This document shows, in pieces, positions 1 through 9,955 of a DNA stretch of 64,000 nt (the first letter of the stretch is position 1; each line of letters starts with the position of its first letter). The notes under the pieces were generated by a model. That model was not told the origin of the DNA. It was given only the letters and a program-made list of their open reading frames with translations, and made no database searches. A program made the position numbers and the translations under genes. Source of the stretch: CAYFLR01 sp964343805 (GTDB lineage Bacteria > Bdellovibrionota_B > Oligoflexia > CAYFLR01); NCBI GenBank assembly GCA_964343805.1, contig CAYFLR010000027.1, positions 9,013 through 73,012 of the forward strand, given 5' to 3'.

Positions 1-121
1 TGAGGGATCATGATCATTGAAATAGTAAGGCCAGCTATTAAATCTGCTTTAAGTTAGTTGGCAAACCAAGGTAAAAATGGAAACAACTTATTTAACATAA
101 TAAAGCAGAATCCTTGCTAGG

Positions 122-838
122 TTAAATACTATAGAGAAGAGAGAGCATAAGAGAGTAAAACTTGATAGGGAGTTCTCGCCATTTCTCTTGCTCTTCAGCA
201 AATGAAGGTGACCTGGTTAAAATAGTATGAAAGGCAGATAGACTCGTATTGAGATAAAGTTTTTTCCAAATGGGATATTCCAATCCCCCATGAAAACTAA
301 GAGTGTATCCTTCAAAAGACTCTGCAAAATAAGAATCTTTATAAAAAACCATTGCGGGTCCCATTTTGATAGCAAGATTTAGCTTCTTATACAAACTCTG
401 ACGCAATGTGAGAAGTAACTGATTATTATAAAGAACACCAGACAATTCATCAGATTTATTTTGCAACTCTTCTGCATTTTCAGCACCGGGAACTAATTTG
501 GGTTTTCTAAAATTGAAATCATAGGCCGAATTGGAAGATAAGGGACTCTTTAAGTTACCCCAAGAGGTTCGATAATAAGAAAAGCGAGCTTCCAGGCCAA
601 AGGGATGCATAGACACACCACCTGCAAGATCAAAGCCTAAGCTCTCTCCAAAAGCGGATAAGTTAGGATAAACTCCAGTACCCACATCTAGGTAATAGAT
701 CCTTTTAGTGGTAAAATAGGATCCCCATGGGGCATGGTTAAGTTTTTTCTTCGTTTTCTTTGGGGAAGCGGCCACTAAAGGAGACATTAAAAGTCCCACA
801 ATAGTGCATCCAATTATGAGTTGAGCCGTTTTCTTCAT
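122..838 (-). CDS. Secreted protein, probable outer-membrane beta-barrel
   Basis: A 238-residue protein with a clear Sec signal peptide (MKKTAQ start, hydrophobic core, cleavage probably after VAA at about residue 24). The mature part alternates aromatic and small residues in short strands (for example GGLEYPIWKKLYLNTSLSAF), as in 8-12-stranded outer-membrane barrels, and it ends in a short hydrophobic strand (LMLSLLYSI). I do not recognise a family. It lies 11 bp downstream of a minus-strand lipoprotein gene and may be cotranscribed with it and with the next one upstream. Assignment to the outer membrane is inference from composition; secretion is well supported. Confidence 0.6.
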   Translation of the reverse strand: MKKTAQLIIGCTIVGLLMSPLVAASPKKTKKKLNHAPWGSYFTTKRIYYLDVGTGVYPNLSAFGESLGFDLAGGVSMHPFGLEARFSYYRTSWGNLKSPLSSNSAYDFNFRKPKLVPGAENAEELQNKSDELSGVLYNNQLLLTLRQSLYKKLNLAIKMGPAMVFYKDSYFAESFEGYTLSFHGGLEYPIWKKLYLNTSLSAFHTILTRSPSFAEEQEKWRELPIKFYSLMLSLLYSI

Positions 839-849
839 TATAAATCACA

Positions 850-1557
850 TTACTCAGTAGTGGCAGCAGGAAAGACAGAAAACATATAGGGTTCTGACTG
901 TTCTTCGGTTTCATAATTGAAAAACCCAATCCAATAGGTTCCTGGATCTAAAGAATTTTCCCCAGAAAAAGTTCCTATCCATTCTCCGTCTTCATATGCC
1001 CAACCAGTAGGATCTGGTTCAAACCAATTATCATTACTATCACATGCGCCATCACTCTCAGTTTCCACTTCCACACAAAAAAGCGCATTGTCAGATTTTA
1101 AATTCAATGCCCTAATATAGACTGTTTGATTGGCATTAAAAGACATGGACCCAATACCTTTTTTGGAAGTAGAAACAATAACCTCTGGAACAGTGCCACT
1201 CGGTGGTGGAGTGGTTTCTTTGGTGTTATTATCAGAGCCAGTTTCCTTGGTATTACTGCCCTGACTGGAGGTGTTATTGTTGGTAGTTGTGGTTGAAGTA
1301 GTGGTGGTTTCAGTGGGGGTCTGAGTCTCTGGAGTAATGGTTTTCTCGGTTTCTTTCCCTTTAAATTTATCAACTTTCCTTTTAGTATTGAGTGAATCCT
1401 GCTTTGGTGGAGGTTGAGATCCAGAGTCATTCACTTTTTTTCTTGCCGCCGGCATGGGCTTGGGATCATCACAGGTAATAAAAAAAAGTGAAGGCAATAA
1501 AAGCAATAAGATACTTAACTTCCAATGACCTTTAATAAAACGAGTTAGCATTTTCAC
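850..1557 (-). CDS. Lipoprotein with Thr/Asn-rich linker
   Basis: A 235-residue lipoprotein. The signal peptide ends in a lipobox-like FITC with Cys29, followed by DDPKPMPAARKK. A disordered Thr/Ser/Asn/Lys-rich linker of about 80 residues follows, then a compact domain of about 105 residues (from PEVIVSTSKK) rich in aromatic and acidic residues with Gly-Thr-Tyr-Trp strands. The N-terminus closely resembles that of the FG-GAP-like lipoprotein at 15193-16551 (CDDAKPVPQAKK). No enzymatic motif is visible; a surface-displayed binding domain on a flexible stalk is the simplest reading. It belongs to the minus-strand run 2272-122. Confidence 0.65.
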   Translation of the reverse strand: MKMLTRFIKGHWKLSILLLLLPSLFFITCDDPKPMPAARKKVNDSGSQPPPKQDSLNTKRKVDKFKGKETEKTITPETQTPTETTTTSTTTTNNNTSSQGSNTKETGSDNNTKETTPPPSGTVPEVIVSTSKKGIGSMSFNANQTVYIRALNLKSDNALFCVEVETESDGACDSNDNWFEPDPTGWAYEDGEWIGTFSGENSLDPGTYWIGFFNYETEEQSEPYMFSVFPAATTE

Positions 1558-1579
1558 TCCATTTTAAATTATTTGCCTC

Positions 1580-2272
1580 TTAAATATCGGTATTGACCAC
1601 CAACTCCTCGCAGATAGGGATTTCCGTTCCATCTTTACTCACTGCCATTATCTTATAGTAATAGCTAGTCTCTCTTTCCAAGTTTTCATGGATGAAAGGA
1701 GGTATTTGCCAATCCATTCGCTGGGCCGTTGACTTGCTCACAAAGGGGAAATTCTGCCAGTAAATCCGATATTGCCTGGCATCTACTATATGCTCCCAAT
1801 TAATTTTAAGGTAGTTTTCCGTCCTATGTAAGTGCACTTGCACATCAAAAAGTTGTTTATAATAGGCCTCACCTAACTGGGATTCAACCGGAATATTATT
1901 TATAGTAAGGAAGTACTCTGAATTTAACAAAGCCTTTTCTTCGGAAGGAAGGCTTTCGCCATTTTCATTAAAGGCAGTCACTACAAAAAAGTAATTTTTT
2001 CCTTTTAACCCTGAACTGATTTGAAAAGGAGAGGAAACCTCTTCAAATTTAGTTCCATGAGTTTTTACATTACCGCCGTCCTCACTTTGATACAGATGAT
2101 AGCCACTGGCTCCGTCCACAGATTTCCAACTAATCGTGACAGAGCTTTTATCACTTGTTAAAACTATAACTGGGGCCTCTGGAAACTTTTTTTCCTCAGA
2201 ACAGCTTAAAATCAGGCAAAGTAAAAAGGAAAAGCTCAAACATGTCTTTAGTATAATATATCTATCCATCAT
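1580..2272 (-). CDS. Fibronectin type III-like lipoprotein
   Basis: A 230-residue lipoprotein with signal peptide and lipobox LILSC (Cys24). Residues about 34-115 have the fibronectin type III pattern: PEAPVIVLTSDKSSVTISWK, then GASGYHLYQSEDG, then YFFVVTAFNENGES. A second, more divergent FN3-like unit follows (LKINWEHIVDARQYRIYWQN and YYYKIMAVSKDGTE). It is likely anchored in the outer membrane and involved in adhesion or protein binding; no catalytic residues are seen. It is probably the first gene of a minus-strand set with 850-1557 and 122-838. Two ATG codons are adjacent at the start and I kept the first; no strong Shine-Dalgarno sequence is visible. Confidence 0.65.
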   Translation of the reverse strand: MMDRYIILKTCLSFSFLLCLILSCSEEKKFPEAPVIVLTSDKSSVTISWKSVDGASGYHLYQSEDGGNVKTHGTKFEEVSSPFQISSGLKGKNYFFVVTAFNENGESLPSEEKALLNSEYFLTINNIPVESQLGEAYYKQLFDVQVHLHRTENYLKINWEHIVDARQYRIYWQNFPFVSKSTAQRMDWQIPPFIHENLERETSYYYKIMAVSKDGTEIPICEELVVNTDI

Positions 2273-2350
2273 TTGATTTTACCATGAGATAGGAAGATAC
2301 TAAATAGAAAAGGTGCCTATTTCTTGGATTAAAGCCCTAGGTATTTACCT

Positions 2351-2378
2351 TTGTTTGCAGCTTATTTTTTGGTAAAAT
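2351..2378 (+). promoter_or_regulatory. Possible sigma70-type promoter
   Basis: TTGTTT at 2351-2356 and TAAAAT at 2373-2378 are separated by 16 bp, about 35 bp upstream of the TTG start of the HAMP protein. This is a consensus match only. Confidence 0.35.
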
Positions 2379-2413
2379 AATCAACTGGATGATCAACATC
2401 AAGGAGAATCGAT

Positions 2414-2887
2414 TTGGAACAAGGATTAAAAAGCCACCCTGCTCGAAAATTCAAAAACTTTTTTCTCGACACCAAATTTCAGATCCGATTTGGAGCCAAA
2501 CTCGCCTTAGCAGGAGCATTTTTAGGAGCGATTAACACCACGGTCTTTCATTATTATATGCGTGAAAACTATGATGTGTTTATCGATCCTCTATTAGCCA
2601 CAGGTCTTTTAGATGAAAATTTGGCCAATTTTCTCTATAAAGAATTAAACCATATCACTATGATTATGGGAGTCATCACCCTTGGTTTTTGTCTCTCATG
2701 TATTTTATTGGGCTTTTTCTTTAGCCATAATATTATAGGTCCCACCTTTGCCTTTAAAAGAACTTTTAAGAAAATTGAAGAGGGAGATCTGTCTGCTCGA
2801 GTGAAACTGCGACCAAAAGATGAGTTCCAAGATTTTGCCCAGGTATTTAACAAGCTCATGGATCACATCCAAACAAAATATAAGTAG
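2414..2887 (+). CDS. Membrane protein with HAMP domain
   Basis: A 157-residue protein with a TTG start, preceded at 7 bp by AAGGAG. It has two transmembrane segments (about residues 26-45 and 80-102) with a short exported loop between them. A C-terminal HAMP domain follows (from about 103: NIIGP, EEGDLSARVKLRPKDEF, FNKLMDHI). There is no kinase, cyclase or methyl-accepting domain after the HAMP, so it ends where a transmitter would begin. Its TAG stop shares one base with the GTG start of the TolC-like gene, implying tight translational coupling. It could sense or support the export channel; that link is inferred from coupling only. Confidence 0.7.
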   Translation: MEQGLKSHPARKFKNFFLDTKFQIRFGAKLALAGAFLGAINTTVFHYYMRENYDVFIDPLLATGLLDENLANFLYKELNHITMIMGVITLGFCLSCILLGFFFSHNIIGPTFAFKRTFKKIEEGDLSARVKLRPKDEFQDFAQVFNKLMDHIQTKYK

Positions 2888-4378
2888 TGAAGCTATTGAA
2901 AGTTATAAATTATCAGAAATGTATTCTTAGCTCTGCCTTGTTGGCTGTAGCGCTTCTTTCATCTTCCCCTTTAAATGCAGCCATCAATATTTTAGGAATC
3001 GAGGTTAAATCCAAGGATGAGATCTTAGTCACTCAAAAAAAAATGTCTCTTAATGCAGCCTTTCGACAAGCTTTTAAGACCAACCGTGATATTGAGTTTC
3101 TAAAAAAAGATCTGCAAATTGAATATGGAGATTGGAAAAGTAACATGGAGAACTTCCTTCTCCCTCCTACAACTCTGGAGTTATCCACCTCTTTGAAGAG
3201 AACTATTCACCATTTTAATGAAAATCATTCTCTTGCCAACAATGGAACAACGACACCCCCATCTACCTACCCAACTTCAAGCCTATCAATAAATACCGGA
3301 GAATATATTATATTCAATTGGGGAATTGATTGGGATCATTTAATGAACAGTAAAAGAGGCTATGAATCGGGTAAAATTATCTATAAACGCTCGCTACTTG
3401 AAATTAAGATTCAGATTATCAAATCCTATTTTCAATTAAGACATGCCTTTGAGCAGTTTGAAGACAGTTGGAATAACTTCTCTCAATGCGTGACTTTTAT
3501 TGATATTGCCAGAGAAAAAATTAAATTGAATAAAGCTTCCAATGACCAATTGAGGCAAATTCAATTGGCCTGTGCCAATGATGCGATGATTTTTAAAAAT
3601 GACATTACCTATTTACAAGATCAACAACGCTATTTTGCCTTACTCTTAGGTACTAATGATACCAGCAATTACATCCCAATAGATGAAGTCCCCTTTATTG
3701 AATTACCGATAAAGCTAAGCAAACTATCTGAAATAGCAGTTAAAAATGCTCCCAATATCCGACTTGCAAAAATTCAAAAAGAGATGTCAGAAGTGGATTA
3801 TAATCAAACCCGTAAGTCCCTACTCCCCCTGCCAGTGGTGAAGTTTGACGGTCTTTCGTTGAGGGTAGATCAATACGTTCCAGCAGACAATTTAGGCAGA
3901 GAAAGAGCCTGGTCGNNNNNNNNNNTAAAAAATTGCCTGATTTTATTTTTTGCTAAGCTCCATCTCAGCCAGCATATCTCTCCCTCTGTTTGGAGGAGAT
4001 GGTTTCTTAGATTACCGCAGGATGAAGAAAGCTATGCTCACCCTAGAAAAACATAAATACGCCTATACTAAAAGTATTACAGAAGTAAAAATGCAAGTAA
4101 GGGACTATTATCGAGCTCTAGACATTTTTAAAGAAAGAATCACCTTAGCTGGTGCCTCCCTTGCCGAGGCCCTCCTTTTAATGAGTGATTCTTCTCAAGG
4201 TTATATGTACGACCAGATTACCTTAGAAACCCTTCGAACCATCATGAACCACCTTAAACAAGCTCAAGCCAATTACCGTCAATCCATGTTCCAACACCTC
4301 TCTGTTCGCTTAGAACTAGCGCTCATAGCTGGTTTATCAAAACTTCCCGGGCATTTAAAAAATAGCAGTATTCCTTAA
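2887..4378 (+). CDS. TolC-family outer membrane efflux protein (gap-interrupted)
   Basis: The GTG start overlaps the HAMP gene stop. There is a signal peptide (cleavage about ...PLNA/AIN, residue 32), then alternating long helices typical of TolC-like channel subunits (SLNAAFRQAFKTNRDIEFLKK; KSYFQLRHAFEQ; ELPIKLSKLSEIAVKNAPNIRLAKIQ). An N-run at 3916-3925 breaks the gene. The remainder continues in another frame from about 3941 (SLPLFGGDGFLDYRRMKKAM..., the second TolC repeat) to 4378, and a TGA in that frame lies at 3938-3940. I read this as one gene damaged by a gap or mis-join, although a real lesion cannot be excluded. Combined length is about 495 residues, normal for the family. No inner-membrane or periplasmic partner lies next to it. 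Confidence 0.7.
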
Positions 4379-4484
4379 AGATTCCCCCTCCCATCTAACA
4401 GATTGAAATTAATACACTTTTAGATATTCCTAATCTCTTTTCCCCTGACTGACGAAGGACCTATTAAGAATCATGGGGGATGAA

Positions 4485-4790
4485 ATGAAAAAATGGTTTT
4501 TGGGAATCCTACTGCCAATTTTAGTTGTGGTAACCATCCAAGTCACTGGGAATCAATGCCTTATTCAAGCCACATCTTGTCAAAGTAAACGGCAGGATTA
4601 TGCTCAAAATTTGAAAAAAATAGAAAAGATGAAGCGATTGATCGGGAACCTGCAAGTCAAATTAAAAAATTCACGTCAAAATCCCCGTAAAATGACAAAA
4701 ATAGTCATGTTCCTCACCAATTTCCAACAAAAATTAAGACTGCAAGAGCTTAAGAACGAGAATTTAAAGAAACAGATGGCTCGCTGCTAA
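4485..4790 (+). CDS. Small exported or membrane-anchored helical protein
   Basis: A protein of about 101 residues. The ATG at 4485 is chosen over 4473 because GGGGGA lies just upstream of it and the hydrophobic N-terminus (MKKWFLGILLPILVVV) then starts at once. The N-terminal segment is a signal peptide or anchor. The rest is a Lys-rich, probably coiled-coil helix with several Cys residues (NQC, TSC, final C). I do not recognise the family. It stands alone between the TolC-like gene and lemA. Confidence 0.5.
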   Translation: MKKWFLGILLPILVVVTIQVTGNQCLIQATSCQSKRQDYAQNLKKIEKMKRLIGNLQVKLKNSRQNPRKMTKIVMFLTNFQQKLRLQELKNENLKKQMARC

Positions 4791-4858
4791 CCAAAGTGAT
4801 AAAATCCTAAGAAAATTTCATATCTATCCAGGATCTATTAATTATCAGTGAGGATGTT

Positions 4859-5443
4859 ATGGCATTATGGATCACTTTAGGAGCCATTGGGCTTATCCTA
4901 GTATTTGCAATTTCAACCTTTAATTCGCTTATCGCATTACGCAACCGCTATAAAAATGCCTTTGCTCAAATTGATGTGCAGCTCCGTAGACGCTACGATT
5001 TGATTCCCAATCTGGTAGAAACGGCCAAGGCTTTTATGGAACATGAAAAAGGGACTTTAGAAGCAGTTATACAGGCCAGAAATACCGCAAGTAATGCGGC
5101 AAATACCATAGCAAAAGACCCGAGTGACATTGCAGCCATGCAGACTTTATTAGGAGCGGAACAAGCTTTAACTGGAGCCATGGGTAAATTCTTTGCCTTG
5201 TCAGAAGACTACCCTGAGTTAAAGAGCAACCAAAATATGATGCAACTCTCAGGGGAACTTTCCAGCACTGAAGATAAAATTGCCTTCGCTCGTCAAACTT
5301 TTAATGACTCGGTTACATTTTATAATACCAAGAGAGAGAGCTTTCCTAGCAATATCTTTGCAGGTCTATTTGGTTTCCAAGGGGCCATCCTCTTTGAAGT
5401 TAAAGAAGATCAAGCTCGTAAAGCTATCAAGGTTTCATTTTAA
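4859..5443 (+). CDS. lemA: LemA family protein
   Basis: A 194-residue LemA protein of normal length. It has one N-terminal membrane helix (about residues 4-24), then the family signature LIALRNRYKNAFAQIDVQL followed by RRYDLIPNLVETAK and AVIQARN, and helical segments with FNDSVTFYNTKRESFPSNIFAG near the end. LemA proteins are four-helix-bundle membrane proteins of unclear role, often encoded next to M48 peptidases, as here: the protease gene begins 18 bp downstream. The two are probably one operon. Confidence 0.9.
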   Translation: MALWITLGAIGLILVFAISTFNSLIALRNRYKNAFAQIDVQLRRRYDLIPNLVETAKAFMEHEKGTLEAVIQARNTASNAANTIAKDPSDIAAMQTLLGAEQALTGAMGKFFALSEDYPELKSNQNMMQLSGELSSTEDKIAFARQTFNDSVTFYNTKRESFPSNIFAGLFGFQGAILFEVKEDQARKAIKVSF

Positions 5444-5461
5444 AGGAAAGGATCATGCCTT

Positions 5462-7366
5462 ATGATGGATTTCTTTGCCCAACAAGAAAAAACTAAATCG
5501 AGAACTGCTTTTTTTTCGGTGGCATTTTTAATATCCGCCACCCTCATTGCCATGCTTCTCTCTTTACTCATTATCATTTTTTCTCCCCATGGTTTTGTCT
5601 ATGATAATGTCCGTGAGGTAACCTCTATTTTTGCAGACCCCGCCGGTTTCTTCGGGAAACTCGATTTACTAAAATGCTTTATGTTGCTCGGAGGTATCGT
5701 ATTCTTCATGTCTTTAGTGAGCCTCTATCAAATACATGAGCTTTCCCAAGGGGGAGGAGAATCCATTGCTGAGTCCTTAGGCGGAACTTTGATCTCATCT
5801 CATACCAAAAGTACAAAAGAAAAACAGCTCCTCAATATCACCGAAGAGATGGCCATTGCCGCCGGTATGCCAGTGCCTCCGGTTTATCTTTTAAAAAATG
5901 AAAACGAAATTAATGCCTTTGCTGCTGGAAATGATCTCGATGATGCCGTGATAGGAGTCACTCAAGGAGCTGTGGATAGATTAAGTCGTGATGAACTGCA
6001 GGGTATTATTGCCCATGAATACAGCCATATTTTTAATGGGGATATGAGGATGAATATCCGCTTTATTGGAATATTGGCGGGAATTATAATATTTTTTCAT
6101 GTTGGAACCGTGTTAGCCAGAATGAGAAGTCGATCTCGTAGCGATGGCAAGCTTGTTGTGATAGGGCTTGGACTGATTGTCATTGGCTATTTCGGTCATC
6201 TGATTGGAAGAATCATCAAAGCCTACATCAATCGGCAAAGAGAATTACTGGCAGATGCCACTGCACTCCAATACACCCGACATGATGGGATTATCAAAGC
6301 TTTGAAAAAAATTCAAAGAGCAGGATCTGCCATCGAAGATAGCAGGGCAGACCGAGTCAGTCATATGTTTTTTGCCTCAGGTGGTTTTGGTTTTCTTTTT
6401 GCGAGCCATCCACCTTTGTTTAAACGGATCTCGGTTTTAACAGGACAAAACATTCAACCGATGAAGGAACAAGTCGTACAAGAAAGCGGAGCTGGAGCGA
6501 CTGCTTTTGCCGGTAAAGCAGCGGCTATTTCTGGTTTTACCGCTAGTTCCAATAAAACCATCCAAAAAAGAGCTTCCTATTCCAAAAAAGTCTCTGTGGC
6601 CATACCCTTAGCTGAAAACAATATCCAGGCGATCAATAAATCTCTCAAAGAGATGGTACATGACCCTCTGGAAGCCAATGCACTTATTTATTTAATTTTC
6701 ATTAGCACAAGTCTCAGAACCAGATCTAAGCAGATGCAAAACCTAGAGCTCTATTCTCAAGCACCCGTATATAGAACCGTTGCAGGCTTGTTAAAAAGTG
6801 AAACTAAAGTCAAAGACAAAGACAGACTCTCCTTATTACAGTTGGCCATGCCTGCATTAAAAACTCTCTCCCCTAAACAAAAGGAAGAGCTCTTAGATAA
6901 TGTACAAATGCTCATCAATGCCGATAACGAAGTGGAAGTTTTTGAATTTGCCTTAGCTGAAATTTTGTGGAGAAATTTAAGAAAAAGACAGTGGAGTGAT
7001 CAAGCCAAATTACCCGAAATGAAGAAAGATAACGCCTCTGCTTACATTCTTTCTATTTTAGCCAAGATGGGACACACCTCTTTGAGTCAAGCCAAAAATG
7101 CGTTCAAAAAAGGGATGGATTCAATGTCCAATGCAGGTAGTGATTCCAGCGATCTCTTTATATGGAATCAAGCTATTTTTGCAGCAGCTCTAAAAAGCCT
7201 GCAGAGGCTATCAGAGATAAAAAAGCAACAGTTCCTGGCCGCCTGCTTAGAAGTTGCAGAGTTTGATAAAAAAGTTACAGCCAATGAATTAGAAATAATT
7301 CAAGCTATCTCACTCAGTTTAGGAGTGGCTATACCAACCTCTTTTCTATCCATGCATAAATCTTAG
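5462..7366 (+). CDS. M48-family membrane metalloprotease with long C-terminal extension
   Basis: A 634-residue, HtpX-like integral membrane zinc protease. There are hydrophobic segments at about 17-40, 71-90, 200-218 and 230-250. The zinc motif HEYSH lies at 185-189 and the third ligand is probably E261 (RQRELLADATALQ). HtpX-type proteases are about 290 residues; here about 290 further residues follow the catalytic core. That part is helical and largely soluble, and its end (EFDKKVTANELEIIQAISLS) recalls TerB-like helical domains. It lies 18 bp after lemA. The likely role is membrane-protein quality control. The start is the first of two adjacent ATG codons. Confidence 0.88.
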   Translation: MMDFFAQQEKTKSRTAFFSVAFLISATLIAMLLSLLIIIFSPHGFVYDNVREVTSIFADPAGFFGKLDLLKCFMLLGGIVFFMSLVSLYQIHELSQGGGESIAESLGGTLISSHTKSTKEKQLLNITEEMAIAAGMPVPPVYLLKNENEINAFAAGNDLDDAVIGVTQGAVDRLSRDELQGIIAHEYSHIFNGDMRMNIRFIGILAGIIIFFHVGTVLARMRSRSRSDGKLVVIGLGLIVIGYFGHLIGRIIKAYINRQRELLADATALQYTRHDGIIKALKKIQRAGSAIEDSRADRVSHMFFASGGFGFLFASHPPLFKRISVLTGQNIQPMKEQVVQESGAGATAFAGKAAAISGFTASSNKTIQKRASYSKKVSVAIPLAENNIQAINKSLKEMVHDPLEANALIYLIFISTSLRTRSKQMQNLELYSQAPVYRTVAGLLKSETKVKDKDRLSLLQLAMPALKTLSPKQKEELLDNVQMLINADNEVEVFEFALAEILWRNLRKRQWSDQAKLPEMKKDNASAYILSILAKMGHTSLSQAKNAFKKGMDSMSNAGSDSSDLFIWNQAIFAAALKSLQRLSEIKKQQFLAACLEVAEFDKKVTANELEIIQAISLSLGVAIPTSFLSMHKS

Positions 7367-7377
7367 GAACCTCAATC

Positions 7378-8733
7378 ATGAAAAATCTTATTGACCTCAT
7401 AGGTAAGACTCCTTTAGTGGAGGTGCAATCATTTGATACCGGACCTTGTAAATTATTTTTAAAGTTAGAAAGCCAAAACCCAGGCGGGAGTATAAAAGAT
7501 CGGATTGCTCTCTCCATGATCAATGGAGCCCTCGATCGGGGTGAACTCAAAAGTGGTAAAGCTATTTTTGAAGCCACAGCGGGAAATACTGGACTTGGAT
7601 TGGCTTGGATTGGGAAACGCTTAGGTTTTCATACCAAATTAGTGATTCCGGATAAAATGAGCATGGAAAAAATTAACCACATAAAAGCCCTCGGTGCTGA
7701 AGTGATAACCACCCGGAGTGATGTGGGGAAAGGGCATCCAGAATACTATCAAGACTTAGCTCTCTCTCTGGCCCAAAAAGAAGATGGGTGGTTTGTAAAT
7801 CAATTTGCCAACCCAGACAATCCCAAAGCTCATTTTTTGACCACCGCTCCAGAAATTGATGAACAACTGGGTGGAAATATAGATGCCATCGTAGTGGGTG
7901 TCGGATCATCGGGCACCATGACAGGGCTCACCCACTACTTTAAGAATAAGAAAAATCCACCACAAATCATCTTAGCCGATCCCCATGGATCCATTTTGGC
8001 AGATTATGTACATAAAGGCATCACTCGAACTGATGCGGGATCTTGGTTAGTAGAGGGGATTGGCGAAGATTTTATTCCAGAGATTGCAGATTTTTCTCTT
8101 ACCCAAAAAGCCTATTCAATAACCGATCAAGAAAGCTTTCAAATGGTGAGACAACTCCTCAATGGTGAAGGTATTTTTGCCGGATCCTCTTCAGGAACTC
8201 TGTTGGCTGCCGCTATTAAGTACTGTAGGGAACAAAAGGAACCCCAAAATGTGGTGAGCTTTGTGTGTGATACTGGGGCTAAATATCTCTCTAAAGCCTT
8301 CTTCGACCCTTGGTTGCAAGAGCAAGGTCTCACTTCAAATCCACAGTTTTCAGACTTGCGAGATGTCATTATTCACCGCCATGATTTGGGTCAGACCATC
8401 ACTTGTAAACCGGAAGAGCTTTTGACTCAGGTGTATAATAAAATGAGAGGAAACGATATTTCTCAACTGCCAGTCTTGGAAGACAATCGTTTAGTTGGGA
8501 TTATTGATGAATCAGATATCCTTATAAAAAGCCAAGATCATTCATTCGAAGGCAAAGTCAAAGAATGCATGTCAGTGAAGTTAAAAAGTCTAGCACCTGA
8601 TGCTTCTCCATTGGAATGTCTAGAACTATTGAAAAAAGATCTGGTAGCTCCTGTTATAGACAGTAATAATCAATTTTGGGGTCTTATTACTAAGATGGAT
8701 CTGATTCATTATTTAAGGAGAAAAAATGGCTAA
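7378..8733 (+). CDS. cbs: Cystathionine beta-synthase (PLP enzyme plus CBS pair)
   Basis: A 451-residue fold-type II PLP enzyme. K40 in GGSIKDR is the Schiff-base lysine. EATAGNTGLG binds the substrate carboxylate, and GVGSSGTMTG binds the cofactor phosphate. The C-terminal 115 residues form two CBS motifs (MRGNDISQLPVLEDNRLVG; VKECMSVKL...APVIDSNNQFWGL). This architecture is that of cystathionine beta-synthase, which condenses homocysteine with serine, rather than plain cysteine synthase. The stop overlaps the next start by 8 bp, giving the classic pair for reverse transsulfuration (methionine to cysteine). Confidence 0.87.
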   Translation: MKNLIDLIGKTPLVEVQSFDTGPCKLFLKLESQNPGGSIKDRIALSMINGALDRGELKSGKAIFEATAGNTGLGLAWIGKRLGFHTKLVIPDKMSMEKINHIKALGAEVITTRSDVGKGHPEYYQDLALSLAQKEDGWFVNQFANPDNPKAHFLTTAPEIDEQLGGNIDAIVVGVGSSGTMTGLTHYFKNKKNPPQIILADPHGSILADYVHKGITRTDAGSWLVEGIGEDFIPEIADFSLTQKAYSITDQESFQMVRQLLNGEGIFAGSSSGTLLAAAIKYCREQKEPQNVVSFVCDTGAKYLSKAFFDPWLQEQGLTSNPQFSDLRDVIIHRHDLGQTITCKPEELLTQVYNKMRGNDISQLPVLEDNRLVGIIDESDILIKSQDHSFEGKVKECMSVKLKSLAPDASPLECLELLKKDLVAPVIDSNNQFWGLITKMDLIHYLRRKNG

Positions 8734-9889
8734 AAACTCTTTACATTTTTCTACGAAAGTGATTCATGGTGAACAGTTCAACGACCCTGAAACAGGTGCT
8801 GTGATGCCATCAATTGTCACCTCTTCCACCTACGCTCAAAAAAGTCCAGGTGAACATACAGGTTTTGAATACTCCCGAAGTCAAAATCCTACTCGCTTTG
8901 CCTATGAAAGACTTTTAAATGCAATTGAAGCAGGGGATAGAGCCTTTGCCTTTTCTTCCGGTTTAGCGGCCATCAACACCACTCTCGAGTTACTTCCGGC
9001 AGGCAGTCATATTATTTCCATCAATGATCTTTATGGCGGAACCTACCGACTTTTCGAGCAAGTCAAAAGGGTCAGTTCTAATTTGAAATTCAGCTATCTT
9101 TCGGTGGAAGAACTGGAAGAGTTAGATCAACATCTCACCAAAGAAACTAAGATGATTTGGGTAGAAAGCCCCACCAATCCACTTCTCAGCATTGTAGACC
9201 TGGAAAAAGTGGCCGAATTAGGAAAAAAATACTCGCTTATCACCGTCTGTGATAATACCTTCGCCACTCCTTACCACCAACAGCCCTTAAAGCTTGGCAT
9301 TGATTTGGTGATGCATTCCACCAGCAAATATATTGGAGGTCATAGCGACCTTATTGGTGGAGCTATTATTTGTGGTACATCCGAGCTATCTGAAAGGATG
9401 GCCTTTCTCCAAAATGCCTGTGGAGCTATTCAAGGGCCTTTCGACTCTTACTTAGGTTTAAGAGGAATTAAAACACTGGCCTTGCGCATGGAGAGACATG
9501 CTCAATCAGCAGCTTCTTTGGCTCAATTTTTATGTTCCCATAGCAAGGTTGAAAAAGTGATCTACCCTGGTTTACCGGAACACCCTCAGCATCAGGTGGC
9601 ACAAAAACAGATGAAAAACGGGTTTGGCGGTATGATTAGCGCAGAATTAAAAGGGGGAATTAAAGAGAGTCGAAAATTTTTAGAAGCCTGTCAAATTTTT
9701 ACCTTGGCCGAAAGCTTAGGCGGAGTTGAGAGTTTAATAGAGCATCCCGCTATTATGACTCACGCCTCCATTCCGGCTGAAGTGAGAAAAGAAATTGGAA
9801 TCTCCGATGGGCTCATAAGAATCAGCGTCGGGATTGAAGACATCAAAGATCTTCAAGATGATCTAACTTCAGCCCTAGCCTGTTTATAA
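8726..9889 (+). CDS. Cystathionine gamma-lyase / gamma-synthase family enzyme
   Basis: A 387-residue Cys/Met-metabolism PLP enzyme of normal length. The internal-aldimine lysine is K201 in HSTSKYIGGH. Other family landmarks are YSRSQNPT, SSGLAAI, WVESPTNPL and DNTFATP. Gamma-lyase and gamma-synthase cannot be separated by eye, but coupling to a cystathionine beta-synthase gene favours the lyase, which splits cystathionine to cysteine. The ATG lies within the end of the previous gene, with AAGGAG just upstream. Confidence 0.87.
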   Translation: MAKNSLHFSTKVIHGEQFNDPETGAVMPSIVTSSTYAQKSPGEHTGFEYSRSQNPTRFAYERLLNAIEAGDRAFAFSSGLAAINTTLELLPAGSHIISINDLYGGTYRLFEQVKRVSSNLKFSYLSVEELEELDQHLTKETKMIWVESPTNPLLSIVDLEKVAELGKKYSLITVCDNTFATPYHQQPLKLGIDLVMHSTSKYIGGHSDLIGGAIICGTSELSERMAFLQNACGAIQGPFDSYLGLRGIKTLALRMERHAQSAASLAQFLCSHSKVEKVIYPGLPEHPQHQVAQKQMKNGFGGMISAELKGGIKESRKFLEACQIFTLAESLGGVESLIEHPAIMTHASIPAEVRKEIGISDGLIRISVGIEDIKDLQDDLTSALACL

Positions 9890-9955
9890 TTTCAAGTGTC
9901 AATTTTTTGTTTTATGATAAAATAAGGGCAGAAATTAACCAAAAAGGAGAGAGCG